A stretch of DNA of 64,000 nt from Campanula takesimana. Taxonomy: Eukaryota; Streptophyta; Magnoliopsida; Asterales; Campanulaceae. The notes beneath the pieces are model-generated. The model ran no database searches. It saw nothing but the letters and a program-made list of their open reading frames with translations, and was not told the origin of the DNA. Below, piece after piece: positions 31,737 through 43,850 of the stretch. A program made the translations under genes and the position numbers. The first letter of the stretch is position 1, and every line of letters begins with the position of its first letter. The stretch spans positions 1,116,001-1,180,000 of the forward strand of contig JAOWBW010000270.1 in assembly GCA_026119855.1 (NCBI GenBank). The letters run 5' to 3'.

Positions 31737-34700
31737 AGGACACTGATTCTTGCTTAGAGTTATGCCATGTCCCACTGGCAAATTTCCTCTCTTAGAGTTT
31801 TCTATGCAGAATCTCTTAAGAACTTTGTCAATATATGTATCTTGACTTAAACCAACCAATTTCTTGGATCTATCACGATAGATCCTAATGCCAAGGATAT
31901 AAGCGGCTTCTCCCATATCTTTCATAGAGAAACACTTTCCTAACCAAGTCTTTACAGACTGTAGTGCGGGAATGTCGTTTCCTATGATCAATATGTCATC
32001 TACATATAGTACCAGAAATAATACTACGCTCCCACTAATCTTCTTGTAAACGCAAGGTTCATCTTCGTTCTTGATGAAGCCAAACTCTTTGACCGATTCA
32101 TCAAATCGAAGATTCCAACTCCTAGAGGCTTGCTTCAATCCATAAATGGATCGTTGCAATTTGCATACTTTGTTAGAATTTTCTGGAATTACAAAACCTT
32201 CAGGTTGTGTCATGTAAACATCCTCAAGCAAGTTCCCGTTAAGGAACGCTGTTTTGACATCCATTTGCCATATCTCATAGTCAAAATATGCGGCTATGGC
32301 AAGTAAAATTCTTATAGACTTGATCATTGCTACGGGCGAAAAGGTTTCATCATAGTCGATTCCATGAATCTGCCTATAGCCTTTCGCTACAAGTCTAGCT
32401 TTATAAGTATGCACCTTTCCATCCATGTCAGTTTTCTTTTTGAAAACCCATTTGCATCCTATGGTTTTTACACCTTCGGGCGCATCAATCAAGTTCCAAA
32501 CTTGATTATCATACATGGATTTAATTTCAGATTCCATGGCTCCAAGCCATTTATCTGAATCAGGAGCGGACATCGCTTCTTGGTAGGAAGTAGGTTCGTC
32601 ATCAACTATGACTTCTACTTCATTGCTATCCGTCATGAGAAATCCATATCTCTCAGGTTCAGATCGCACCCTACCAGTTCTGCGAGGAACTTGAGTATTC
32701 TGAATAGGTTCCACAACTCTTTGTGAAACTTGTTCAGATCCAACATTTTGTTCCATGTAATTTTCGGGTTCTCGAATTTCTTCGAGATTAATTTTACTCC
32801 CACTAATTCCTTTGGAGAGAAACTCTTTCTCTAGAAAGGTACCATGACGGGCAACAAACACTTTGTTTTCCGTGCGGTTGTAAAAGTAATAACCCTTAGT
32901 TTCCTTAGGGTAACCAACGAAAATACATTTATCAGATTTAGGTGTGAGTTTGTCAGATATGAGCTTCTTAACAAATGCTTCACAACCCCAAATCTTCATG
33001 AAAGACAAACTAGGTTTTCTTCCAGTCCACATCTCATATGGAGTCTTTGGTACAGATTTTGTTGGAACATTATTTAGTGTTAGTGCAGCAGTTTCTAGTG
33101 CATGTCCCCAAAAGGTTAAAGGAAGATCAACTTGACTCATCATGGAGCGGACCATATCCAATAAAGTCCTATTTCTCCGTTCGGACACACCATTCCATTG
33201 TGGTGTCCCAGGTGGAGTTAATTGTGAAACAATTCCACAATCTTTCAGATGATTGTCAAATTCTTGGCTTAAATATTCTCCACCACGATCTGATCGAAGT
33301 GCTTTAATAGTTTTGCCAAGTTGATTTTGTACTTCATTTTGAAATATTCTAAATATCTCAAAAGATTCACTTTTATGTTTCATTAAGTAGACATAGCCAT
33401 ATCTACTAAAATCATCAGTAAAAGTTATGAAGTATTGATATCCTCCCCTAGCATTGCAACTCATTGGTCCACACACATCAGTATGTATGAGGGCCAATAA
33501 GTCATTAGCCCTTTCACTACTCTTAGTAAAAGGTGCCTTAGTCATCTTTCCAAGTAAACATGACTCACAAGTTTCATATGATTCAAAATCATGTGAATCT
33601 AGAAGTCCGTCCCCATGGAGTTTTGAGATACGCTTCTCATTAATATGACCAAGACGGCAATGCCACAAATAAGTATGATTTACATCATTAGGTTTGGATT
33701 TCTTATTTATATTATAAACATTCTCATTATTCCCACTTTCAACATCAAGAACATAAAGGCCATTAAATGAACATGCAGTACAATAAAGCATATCATTTAA
33801 ATAAATATAAAACTTCTTATTTTCAATAAGAAACTTAAAACCTTCATTATCCAAACAAGAAATTGAAATAATATTTCTACTTAAATCCGGAACGTAATAA
33901 CAATTGTTCAAAACAAGAATTAATCCGCTAGGTAAAATGACATCATATGTTCCTACGGCTAATGCAGCAACTCTTGCTCCATTCCCCACGCGTAGGTCCA
34001 CTTCGCCATCTTTAAGTAGCCTTCTATTCCTTAGTCCCTGCACATTTAAACAAATGTGAGATCCACATCCAGTATCTAATACCCAGGAGCTAGAAGTAGA
34101 AAGTAGAATATCTATAACATAGATACCTGAAGTAGATGCAGTCCCACCGCTCTTCTTCTTCTTTAACTCTTCCTTGTAAACCTTGCAATTTCGTTTCCAA
34201 TGTCCAATCTCATTGCAGTGGAAACAAATTGCATCCTTTTGGGAAGCAGGTTTAGCCACATTAGCTTTGGCAACAATTGCCTTGCTAATCTTGGGTTTGA
34301 CAACTTTTGCCTTACCCTTTCCTTTGCCTTTTTGGCCCTTTCCTTCCTTAGACACAATGAGTACAGGAGCGGTCTCTTTACCGATTTTCTTTTCTGCCTG
34401 CTTAAGCATCCCATGCAATTCAGACATAGTCTTATCCATCCCTTGCATATTAAAGTTCATGACGAACTGATTATAGCTTTTGGGCAATGAATTAAGAATA
34501 AAATCGGTAGCCAACTCAATCTCAATTGGATGGACAAGCCTCTCTAGTTTCTCAAAGTAAGCCTTCATTTTCAAAACATGAGGGCTCACAGACTGTCCTT
34601 CGCTCATCTTGCATGAGACTAGGGCAGCTATGGTGTCGAACCTCTCTTGCCTTGCTTGTTCTTGGAACATATCTTTCAATGTAGCAGCAAGGTCAAATGC

Positions 34701-34988
34701 TTCCAAGTGTTCAAGAATCTTCTGAAGTTCTGAACACATGGCCGCAAGCATAAGACAACCCACCTCACGAGAATCATTCACATGTTTCTTGTAGGCGTTT
34801 CTCTCATCCTTGGGTGCATTAGAAGCAGGTTCTTCTTCAGGAACGGGCTCATCAAGAATATAGAGCTTATCCTCATGCTTTAGAACAATTCTAAGGCTAC
34901 GGATCCAATCCGTATAGTTAGCTCCATCTTCTTGAAGTTTCTCCTTCTCAAGGATAGATCGCAGTGATAAATTTGTATTCTGAGCCAT
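31689..34988 (-). CDS. Element D copia gag-pol polyprotein
   Basis: 1099 codons. Gag starts MAQNTNLSLRSILEKEKL; zinc knuckle CFHCNEIGHWKRNC near 255-268; protease WVLDTGCGSH near 303; GAG-preintegrase YLWHCRLGHINEKRI near 440; integrase core with Asp in IHTDVCGP, Asp in SDRGGEY and Glu in NGVSERRNRT; RT with QMDVKTAFLNG and catalytic YVDDIL near 990. Order protease-integrase-RT is copia. Truncated only by the duplication at its 3' end, so nearly intact. The clade is not certain; gag looks Tork/TAR-like. Confidence 0.93.
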   Translation of the reverse strand: MAQNTNLSLRSILEKEKLQEDGANYTDWIRSLRIVLKHEDKLYILDEPVPEEEPASNAPKDERNAYKKHVNDSREVGCLMLAAMCSELQKILEHLEAFDLAATLKDMFQEQARQERFDTIAALVSCKMSEGQSVSPHVLKMKAYFEKLERLVHPIEIELATDFILNSLPKSYNQFVMNFNMQGMDKTMSELHGMLKQAEKKIGKETAPVLIVSKEGKGQKGKGKGKAKVVKPKISKAIVAKANVAKPASQKDAICFHCNEIGHWKRNCKVYKEELKKKKSGGTASTSGIYVIDILLSTSSSWVLDTGCGSHICLNVQGLRNRRLLKDGEVDLRVGNGARVAALAVGTYDVILPSGLILVLNNCYYVPDLSRNIISISCLDNEGFKFLIENKKFYIYLNDMLYCTACSFNGLYVLDVESGNNENVYNINKKSKPNDVNHTYLWHCRLGHINEKRISKLHGDGLLDSHDFESYETCESCLLGKMTKAPFTKSSERANDLLALIHTDVCGPMSCNARGGYQYFITFTDDFSRYGYVYLMKHKSESFEIFRIFQNEVQNQLGKTIKALRSDRGGEYLSQEFDNHLKDCGIVSQLTPPGTPQWNGVSERRNRTLLDMVRSMMSQVDLPLTFWGHALETAALTLNNVPTKSVPKTPYEMWTGRKPSLSFMKIWGCEAFVKKLISDKLTPKSDKCIFVGYPKETKGYYFYNRTENKVFVARHGTFLEKEFLSKGISGSKINLEEIREPENYMEQNVGSEQVSQRVVEPIQNTQVPRRTGRVRSEPERYGFLMTDSNEVEVIVDDEPTSYQEAMSAPDSDKWLGAMESEIKSMYDNQVWNLIDAPEGVKTIGCKWVFKKKTDMDGKVHTYKARLVAKGYRQIHGIDYDETFSPVAMIKSIRILLAIAAYFDYEIWQMDVKTAFLNGNLLEDVYMTQPEGFVIPENSNKVCKLQRSIYGLKQASRSWNLRFDESVKEFGFIKNEDEPCVYKKISGSVVLFLVLYVDDILIIGNDIPALQSVKTWLGKCFSMKDMGEAAYILGIRIYRDRSKKLVGLSQDTYIDKVLKRFCIENSKRGNLPVGHGITLSKNQCPKTTDERKRMIGIPYA

Positions 34989-36466
34989 TATCTACAATTA
35001 TGCAAACATATAATTAAATATGAGTACCAACTTAATTAAAGATATTAAATTAATAGTATTTTACAAATACTCCCACTAAATTATATAACCTTCATATACA
35101 TCCAATGTATAATATAATTTGAATGGGCTAAGATCCATATTTCACTTAACTTTGAGTCGGCTAGGGCACGACTGCTCAAAATAAGTTATTTAGGTAGACA
35201 ACTCCTTGTCAATCATATTGTATATGACTCTTAGATCTTTTATGAGATTTTAGATATCGTATATCTAACATGTTTTAATCTCATCTGTGCCTTAGGCCCA
35301 AAACTGTTTTGATAGCCTAATTAAGTTAAACCATTTTAAACGTATAGGAATCACTGTTTCCTCATCTTGCTCATAAATGGATAGAATCAATGCACCTACG
35401 CTAGGGCGTAACCCACACAAAACTACCCACGTACTCACAAGTGTTTTAATCATGGATTGACACGGAACTTAAATTTTAAAGAAGGTTCATGACATATAGC
35501 ATGGTCAATGTTTATAGTCACATAATATAAACACATAAAGCAACGGTTAATAATTTAACTAATCTCATTAATTAAATTAAGATTTCATGTGATTGATTTA
35601 TGGGGATAAATTCTTTAACACATTATTGAGAGCATGATTGTACGGTCGAAACTAAGCCAGGAGGCATCCACAATCCCGTACCAAATTTAGAAACTAGAAG
35701 GAACAACTATGTAAGGTCGAAACTAAGCCAATAGGCATCCACAATCCCTTACATAAAGTAACTCGATTCTAAATTCTTTTGTCCCATCAATTCATTACTT
35801 TGACCTTGATATTTGTTTTCAGGAAACACGGTTTCTCAAACCAGCCATCTGACAAACAAATTCAATCCAAAGTGATTTTAAACAAGCCATTTAATTTCAG
35901 GAAACACGGTTTCTAAAACCAGCCATCTGAAAAACAAATTCTGTCCAAAATCAACCTGCTCGGCCGAGTCCTTTAAGGTGCTCGGCCGAGCGCCTCTGTG
36001 TTCCAGAAAACCCTTTGCTTCTGACGACTCTGCTCGGCCGAGTCTTATAGACTGCTCGGCCGAGCACCACGAACAGAACAGTTTTTCTTGTCGAATTTTA
36101 ATTCTAAGATTGCTTTCCTGATTCATTTAGGATTTGGTGTTCATAATGATCATATCATCATGTTCATCAAAACCTTGAATAAATGATTTATTCATGAATC
36201 AAAGATCATCAACAAATCAATCCAATTAATTTTTGATAATCTAAAGGAACATAATAATCAAATTATTATTGCAATCGTAGATCCCACATAACGTATTTAA
36301 ACGGTGCGATTTTATGATTTCAATATATCTCATATACAAACATAAAACTCATATCACATAAACATCTTGAATCCAAATTCACATAGCATGCCAAAACATA
36401 TAATCCAATTATATCATTAACATGTTATTATTAAAATAATCATGATGAACGGGGCTCTGATACCAC
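34989..36466 (-). other. Element D long leader
   Basis: About 1.48 kb between primer site and gag, without ORFs. It holds a second palindrome ladder (GCTCGGCCGAGC type at 35958, 35980, 36032, 36054; spacing 22 and 74 bp), and two tandem structured units at 35640-35753. Confidence 0.75.
35640..35753. ncRNA. Two tandem hairpin units in element D leader
   Basis: Unit 1: GTACGG (35640-35645) with CCGTAC (35676-35681), inner GCC-AGGA-GGC (35656-35665). Unit 2: GTAAGG (35711-35716) with CCTTAC (35747-35752), inner GCC-AATA-GGC (35727-35736). Units are 71 bp apart; one outer pair changes C-G to A-T while the loop tcgaaactaa and catccacaatc is constant. Confidence 0.55.
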
Positions 36467-37913
36467 TGTTGGGTTTTGAGCAAACATGCACAGCGGAATA
36501 AACCCAAAAATCCTAGATCCAATCACGATGATTAAATTAATATGGAGATGAATTTAGAACACTAACCGTGACGGAGCTTTAAAATTCTGAGATCTTCAAT
36601 CTTTGTTCTTCGCGCTTCTTCGAATCACGAACGTAGGAACGACCGCAAAACTTGGATCACGAACTTTGAAGGAGTTGATGCCAACGCCCTCTATGTTTAT
36701 CCACACGCGAACGAATTTCAAGAACGATTCTTGAATCGGATTGCTAGACCCAATAGAAACTCTTTCTACTTTGAAGGCTATATGGAAAATCAATGTTCTT
36801 GTTCTTGAGGAAGAAGAAGAACTTGTTTTTCTCTCTCTCGGAGGCTATCTAATTGATATGAAATCAATCCATACTGATTAGGTCGTTGTTAGAGGTTTAT
36901 ATACTTATTAGTCCTAAACCGTTTAGGAGAAATAGGTTAAAACCCATCACAACACGAAATCAGTTTTTGGGCCCGAACAGGGCCTGCTCGGCCGAGTCCT
37001 TTAAGGTGCTCGGCCGAGCACCTTTGCTCCAGAAAATCTGACCTTCTAATTTCCCATGCTCGGCCGAGTCATATGAGGTGCTCGGCCGAGCACCACCAGA
37101 ATTCCGATTTTAGCCTTTTAAACAATTCGTCCTTTTGTGTGTGACCCCATAGGATTATATTAAGTTGGCAATGAGCCCAAACATATTTGTGCTCATAAAT
37201 CATGAGCGGACTCTAGCAAGCCATCATGACTACCCAATTAATATAACTTGTATAAGTTCGTGAATCCTTTATAGAACATATTACAATCTCTTTGTTTCAC
37301 GATGTCTATTGAACGTAAGCCATGGTCAATGGTCAACTTACAATGTTCAATGCTTTCTCGATCCAGAATGTATTGATAGTACAAATCTTATTTGAGCACG
37401 GCCATGCATTTCATCAACACCATTCTTCGAGTGGCCAAAGCTTGACATCTCTCTTTTACGAGGAACAAATCCCTTCTTGATTTATTACCTTTCCCTACAT
37501 GAATCCGATTACGCCAATCACATTCTTTATAGCTACCCGATTAGGGGTAACGTTTGAATATGTCAAACGTAATGTTCATCGAGTGGAAGACTGTGATAAT
37601 CTCAGGTCTAAAGATTCCAGTAATATAACTATATGAGACTTAATTATGACATTGTGACCATGACATAAATCTCATATGGGTCAGTCCAGTATTTGGTCTC
37701 CAACTAATACCCATAAGTTTAATTGTATCCCATACACCATAATCATCATATGATTATCCATTAAACTTATACTAACAATTAATCATAATTATCAGGGACG
37801 GAGATTATTATAATAAACATGCAAATGATATAATAATCAAACATTCAATATCTTTAATATATAAATAACATTAATCGTTTTACAAAACGTGCCTAGAGCA
37901 TACAACACCAACA
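36467..37913 (-). repeat. 5' LTR of element D (right copy)
   Basis: Same length and nearly the same sequence as the left copy. TATATAAA (minus) at 36896-36903; palindromes at 36986, 37008, 37058, 37080. The minus-strand primer site TGGTATCAGAG (36455-36465) lies just outside. Confidence 0.95.
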
Positions 37914-38646
37914 TATGTTACGTGCTTGTGTTATTGATTTCAAAGGCAGTTGGGATACTCATCTTCCTTTGGCTGAGTTTGCTTATAATAACAGTTTTCA
38001 GTCTAGCATTGAAATGGCTCCATATGAGGCTCTTTATGGCAGAAAATGTCGATCTCCTATATGCTGGGATGAAGTGGGAGAAGCTAGACTCTTGGGTCCT
38101 GAAATGGTTCAACAGTCAGTTGAGAGTGTGAAACTCATTCGAGATAGATTGCGCACAGCTCAGAGTAGACAAAAGAGTTATGCAGATCATCGTAGAAGGG
38201 ATCTTGAATTCCAGGTAGGTGACTTTGTATTCTTGAAGGTCTCTCCTCGTAGAGGTATAAAGAGATTTGGGAAGAAAGGAAAGTTATCTCCTCGTTATAT
38301 CGGTCCATTTGAGATTCTTGAAAGAGTTGGGAAGTTGGCTTATAGAGTGGCTTTACCTCCTTCTTTATCTGGTATTCATAATGTGTTCCATGTATCTATG
38401 CTTCGTAAGTATATGGCAGATGAATCACATGTTCTTGAGTATGAGGCTATTCCATTTCAGCCTGATTTGTCTTATGAGGAACAGCCTGTTGAAATTCTTG
38501 ACTGGAAAGAGCAAGTATTGCGTACCAAAAGGATTCCTATTGTGAAGGTCCTTTGGAGGAATCATGAAATTGAAGAAGCTACTTGGGAAACCGAGAAAGA
38601 GATGCGAGATAAATACCCGAGCCTATTTGAAAACTTTGGTAAGTAA
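37914..38646 (+). pseudogene. Element C integrase 3' part with chromodomain-like end
   Basis: Continues integrase after element D: WDTHLPLAEFAYNNSFQSSI, YGRKCRSPICWDEVGE, GKLSPRYIGPFEILERVG, HNVFHVSMLRKY, then the chromodomain-like VKVLWRNHEIEEATWETE near the end. Such chromodomains are thought to steer chromovirus integration to heterochromatin. The frame is open to a natural TAA at 38646. Confidence 0.92.
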
Positions 38647-38670
38647 AAATTCGTGGGCGAATTTTCTTTA

Positions 38671-38682
38671 AGGTGGGGAGGA
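38671..38682 (+). other. Polypurine tract, element C
   Basis: AGGTGGGGAGGA directly before the 3' LTR; primer for plus-strand synthesis. Confidence 0.85.
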
Positions 38683-41350
38683 TGTAACGCCCATCCTTAT
38701 TATCGTTAAATATTTGACATACTTGTTAAATACTTGAACTTGCATATTATGTGTTAGTTTTACTTGGGTTAAAGTTTTAACTGCTTTAAATAGTTAAGGT
38801 GGTTAAATGTCTAGTTTTGACTTTTGGGTCATTTGTGAAAATTGGACTTTAAGGGCCTTTTTGTTAAAAGTGAAACTTGAGGGGCCTAAGTGTCATTTTT
38901 TGAAACTTCCAAGTATATCAAGACTTGGGTTGCCTGGGAAAGTCACTTTCCCCAAATTTCTTACGCATACTCCTTCTGTTCTGAAAAGCTAGGGTAAAAG
39001 TTTTCCCTATTCCCGACTCCTCGAGTTTAATTATCCCTCCGTTCTTGATTCCGATCCCGGATTAATATTCGTGGCGTTGAATAGAGCGTTCCAGGCCGAA
39101 CAGAAATAAGTTTTGGTCAACTTGAATTTTGACTAGGTAAGTTATTAGCTCCCCCTTGCTTGTAATAACATGCATAAATGTTATTCTCAATACTTGTGAT
39201 TGTTAATTTTGTGTTTGGGACGATTTTTGTGGTACTTGTAAATTTGGGACAAGGGGAGAAAAACCTACTGGGTAAACTAATGAAAGGAAATGAATAAGTT
39301 GGTTTTAAACTTGTTAGTGCACTTTGATGGGTTGTTAAAATTGATAGTAAATGTTACTTCTAAGCTTGGGACGGAGAATTGTTAAGTTTGAACTCAGGGG
39401 AAATTTACCAAATTGTGCTGAGCACGGTCGTGCGCCTTTAATTGGCACGGTCGTGCCAAATATCGCCTTTAGGCAAAATCTCTCGGCAGAGTTAGCACGG
39501 TCGTGCGCCTTTTATGGGCACGGTCGTGCCAAAAATGAATTTTGGGTGAAAATCCCTCGGCAGATTTAGCACGGTCGTGCGCCTTTTATGGGCATGGTCG
39601 TGCCGAAAAGGAATTTTGTGTGAAAACCTCTCGGCTTTGATAGCACGGTCGTGCCACTTTTGCACGCACGGTCGTGCCAAGTGGAAATTCTGATTTTTCC
39701 TTCTTGAATTGTTTCCTTCATAACTTTCTATAGGAAAGTCGGAATCAAGATCCGAAAGAAGCTGAATAACCTAGACTCAGAGGGATATTCAAAGACTAAA
39801 TTAATGAGGTTTTAAGGTGATTGTCTAGAGCATATAGATAGGTGTTTTAGGACATTGAACATAAGTATAAGAGTAGTATCTCTTCTTTATGTCTTGAAAG
39901 TGCTATGAACAAGCACTAATGTGTTATACTTGTTGTGAATCCAATGATTGTGCACCTTAGGGGCATTAGCACAAGGTCTTAGACTTGAACATCCTAAGAA
40001 TAGGAGTTGGATTTTGTAAGAGTAAATGTATAACTCTTATACTTGTTTGAATGTCCAAAGATTGGAAGTTATAACTTGAAGTATAAGACATTAAAAGCTT
40101 GTACATGACTTGAACATCCATAGAAATGGATTAAGACTTGAATATAAGATAATAAAATCTTGTACTTGGTTTGAAACCAATACATATGTATGGTAGTGAA
40201 CTAGAAAGTGCTATGAACAAGCACTAACTTGTATGAAACATGTTCTTGTTGTGTATGTGCAAACATTGCATATAGTTGCTTGATAACAAGGTGACTTCTT
40301 GATTACTTGAAGCATGTTCCTTGTTGAGCTAGTCCACTACATTTGGATTAGTTCTTCTCCCGTTGTTCAAGTAAATATCTACTTGTACTTTCTTGTGTGA
40401 GTCCAGCTGGTTCTCCTTGCTTGTTCGAAAATGTATAGGTTCACGCTTGTCGCGAGAGCTGGGGTTTAAGTGACAATCGGGTCCCTATGTATTTCCGCCC
40501 GACCCCTTACTACCGGCCATAGTAAGGGCATAGCTTCCTTAGTTGGAGCAATAATCCTGACTTAAGTGAATGCTAAACTCCCGTCCCGAACACCTCATGA
40601 ATAATCATGAGTACTGATATTGAGAATGACACTGGTTACCGGGTCTTCTGATATATACTGAACAATCAGTTCCTGTTATTGATCGTGATGTCAAAGTAAT
40701 ACAAGCTTCGACAACAATGGTATTCTTGGGAGGAATAAGGAAGGAAGCAATATCCTTATAACTTGCTTGTTTAGCCTTATGTGCTACTTGATGAGTGGAT
40801 TATCCTCTCATATACTTGTTACTTGATGATACTTGAGATATGATTATTTGAGTATATACTTGAATTGCATGATAACATGTCATGTAGTTGCATCTAATAG
40901 CTTACTGAGATTTATCTCACCCTTTATTTGCTTCCCCCCCCCAGGAAAGGAAGGATAGTGCGCAGTGAGGCTCGACATAGTTGGGAGCTTGCTTCACAGG
41001 TCGTGATTATTTTGGGGCTTGTGTCTTTTTACACTTGGTGAGGACGATGTATTATGGGTTTTGTAACTCCTTATTTTGGGGTAGACAGTTCTTGTTGTCA
41101 CTAGACATCTTGTATAGTACTCTTGATGCCAGCTTATGTGCTAGGCATGTTTCCGCTGTGTATGTATTAAGTTTGGTTTTAAATTTTCTTGTCTAGAACT
41201 CGTGTTGTGAGCTAGTATAGCTCCTTACTCTAGAGAATATATATCATGTCAGTTTGTTAAACAAATGTCATTAAGTTTCTTGTTTCCCGTTAGGCACTCC
41301 ATCCAGGTTCAAGGTTCTATTAGGGGATCCCGGGACCTGGGGGCGTGTCA
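38683..41350 (+). repeat. 3' LTR of element C (2668 bp)
   Basis: Carries the full palindrome ladder: eight GCACGGTCGTGC-type 12-mers at 39422/39445, 39495/39518, 39569/39592, 39643/39666, i.e. four pairs, 23 bp within and 73-74 bp between. Confidence 0.92.
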
Positions 41351-41548
41351 TAGGGGTTTCGAAAGTATTTATATTAAAAGGGTTTTCAATTCCCTAATTT
41401 AAAAAGGATTCCTTTTCCTTTTTAATAATGAACTGGGATTTTCTATTTTGACCCAATAACTAAACCCAATCTTTTTATTAATGGCTCGGCCCAAATAATA
41501 ATTAAAGAGTTCAAAATAAAATAATGGGGAAGATTTCGGGTTATTACA
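41351..41548 (-). repeat. Element E 3' LTR, right part
   Basis: Continues the LTR after element C; matches 63115-63312 and ends TTATTACA. Followed at 41549-41561 by TTCTTTCCTCCTT, which on the minus strand is the polypurine tract AAGGAGGAAAGAA. Confidence 0.85.
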
Positions 41549-42901
41549 TTCTTTCCTCCTTAAAAGAGTTTGGTCCACCAAACTAAACGTACCTTAATAA
41601 GAAAATAGGGCGTGGTACGCTTCTCGCATCTCGCTCCCGAGCTCCCACGTAGCTTCTCTTTCCGTATGGTTGCTCCATTGTACTTTCACATAATCACCCT
41701 TTTCCTCAAGATTTGATCCTTCCGATCTACAATCCTCACCGGTTCTTCATCGTAACTCAAATCAGCACGAACTCTTAGTTGCTTGTACTCGATCACATGA
41801 CTCGGATCGGGAATGTACTTCCTTAACATTGACACATGAAATACATTGTGCACTCTAGCTAGCACAGGCAGTAAAGCTAACTTGTAAGCTACCGTCCCAA
41901 CTCGTTCCAACATCTCAAATGGTCCAACATATCTAGGGTTTAACTTCCCGCGAATACCGAACCTCATGACTCCTTTAGTTGGCAAAATTTTCAAGAACAC
42001 ATGATCGCCCAATTGAAACTCTAAATTGCATCTTTGGCGATCGGCATACGACTTCTGTCGACTTTGAGCGGTCAATAACCATTTTCGAATTTGCTGAACC
42101 TTATCAGCGGTCACTTGGATAAGTTCCGGTCCAATCAAATTTCTCTCACCAACTTCATCCCAGCAAGTAGGTGATCTACACTTCCTTCCATACAACGCCT
42201 CGTACGGTGCCATTCCGATACTAGCATGATAACTATTGTTATACGCAAATTCTACTAGCATCAAATGCTCGTCCCATGTTCCTTGCCAATCCAACGACGT
42301 AGCTCTCAACATATCTTCTAGAGTATGAATAGTCCTTTCCGACTGTCCATCCGTTTGTGGGTGAAAAGCTGTACTCATTGTCAACTCCGTACCCAATGCT
42401 TGTTGTAAACTCTTCCAGAATTTCGATGTAAACCTCGCATCCTTATCAGACACTATCGAAACTGGTATTCCATGTAATCTCACAATTTCATCAATATACA
42501 ACTTGGCCAATTTCTCTAACGAATCATTCACCTTAATCGCTAGAAAGTGAGCCGACTTCGTAAGCCTATCCACAATAACCCAAATTGCATTGTAGTCTCT
42601 CAACGTTTTTGGTAACCCTACCACCAAATCCATAGCTATATGTTCCCACTTCCACTCAGGAATAGGTAATGACTGTAGTAATCCTGCCGGTCTCTGGTGT
42701 TCACTATTCACTTGTTGACATAGCAAACACTTTGATACAAAACTCGGCTACATCTCCTTTCATATTGTTCCACCAGAACGTCTCTCTCAAGTTTCTATAC
42801 ATCTTCGTACTTCTAGGATGTATGGAAAATCTCGAACAATGAGCTTCTTTCAAAATCTCTCTCTTTATATCTTCATTTTCTGGCACCCATATCCTTGATT
42901 G
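41549..42901 (-). pseudogene. Element E integrase with chromodomain-less remnant end
   Basis: Main frame 41686-42726 holds the core (ITMD-type IAMDLVVGLPKT, SIVSDKDARFTSKFW, FHPQTDGQSERTI) and the C-terminal RYVGPFEMLERVG, HNVFHVSMLRKY. It breaks at about 41690, before the chromodomain can be read. The zinc module is in another frame (42704-42886). Closely similar to the integrase of C and with its D, D, E residues present. Confidence 0.88.
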
Positions 42902-43546
42902 TTACCTCATGATTCCATCTTCTCCCACACGAAAGTATTTTGCCTTCCCCTTAGCGATACTCTCATGCACTTTCATCACTTCTTCGTCAATCCCTTGTGC
43001 TTCTTTAATTCTAACCATAAGCGTTGGCTGAGCACTCATCTGAGCCAAATAACCATTCACTTGCACTTCCATGCTTGAAATCTCAATGCGGTTCCACGCA
43101 CTTTCCTCCTTAGAAATTAGCATCGCTAGCGTTCCACGATTCTTTCTACTCAACGCATCTGCCACCTTATTAGCCTTCCCAGGGTGGTACAAAATCGTAC
43201 AATCATAATCTTTCAATAACTCCAACCATCTTCTTTGTCTCATATTAAGCTCCTTTTGGGTAAATATATACTTAAGACTCTTATGATCCGTATAAATCTG
43301 ACATGTCACCCCATACAAGTAGTGCCTCCAAATCTTTAAAGCAAACACCACTGCAGCTAATTCTAGATCATGGGTTGGATAATTCTTCTCATGGTTCTTT
43401 AATTGCCTAGATGCATAAGCTATAACCTTATCATTCTGCATCAACACGCAGCCTAGTCCTTTAAGCGAGGCATCACTGTATATCACAAATCCATTCGATC
43501 CTGATGGTAAAGCAAGAACTGGTGCGGACACCAATCGTCGCTTCAA
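42902..43546 (-). pseudogene. Element E RNase H
   Basis: FVIYSDASLKGLGCVLMQ, NYPTHDLELAAVVFALKIWRHYL, IYTDHKSLKYIFTQKELNMRQRRWLELL mark a Ty3 RNase H with catalytic Asp and Glu kept. It continues into the start of the integrase spacer. Confidence 0.9.
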
Positions 43547-43549
43547 CTC

Positions 43550-43850
43550 TTAAAAGCTCTTCTTAGCTCCTTTCTGAGTCAATTTCGTTAATGGTACTGA
43601 CAACTTCGAGAAACCTTCTACGAATCTCCAATAGTAGACAGCCAGACCTAAGAAACTTCTAATCTCAGTTACCGAAGTTGGTCTTTCCCAGTTCACAATT
43701 GCTTCTATTTTTGTTGGATCCACAGCTATTCTATCCTTTGATACCATATGTCCTAAAAATTCCACCTTCTCCAACCAAAATTCACACTTCTTGAATTTTG
43801 CTTATAACTTCTGCTCTTTTAAAATATGCAGCACTGACTTCAAGTGCTCT
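43550..43850 (-). pseudogene. Element E RT thumb/connection, left of element G
   Basis: VEFLGHMVSKDRIAVDPTKIEAIVNWERPTS (part) and GLAVYYWRFVEGFSKLSVPLT. A stop interrupts it near 43803. The rest of the RT lies 14.4 kb to the right (58210-58609) because element G is inserted here. Confidence 0.9.

Larger units (their letters stand above)
29512..37913 (-). mobile_element. Element D: Ty1/copia retrotransposon
   Basis: LTRs 29512-30958 and 36467-37913, each 1447 bp, with about nine differences by eye, so a young insertion. Perfect duplication TATGT (29507-29511, 37914-37918) inside element C integrase. Initiator-Met primer site 36455-36466 (minus), polypurine AGTGGGAGAT next to 30958. One long gag-pol ORF broken near its end by a 46-bp duplication. 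Confidence 0.95.
23044..41350 (+). mobile_element. Element C: chromovirus (Tekay/Del-like) Ty3/gypsy retrotransposon
   Basis: LTRs 23044-25690 and 38683-41350, perfect 5-bp duplication TAGGG (23039-23043, 41351-41355). The empty site is seen in the right LTR of E (63112-63122). Internal: initiator-Met primer site, gag, protease, RT, RNase H, integrase and a chromodomain-like C-terminus. Element D is inserted in integrase. Inactivated by a 1-bp deletion and two amber codons. Confidence 0.92.

Noticed and set aside
35640..35753. Hammerhead ribozyme (GAAAC in the D leader units)
   Set aside because: No CUGANGA core or matching three-stem layout.
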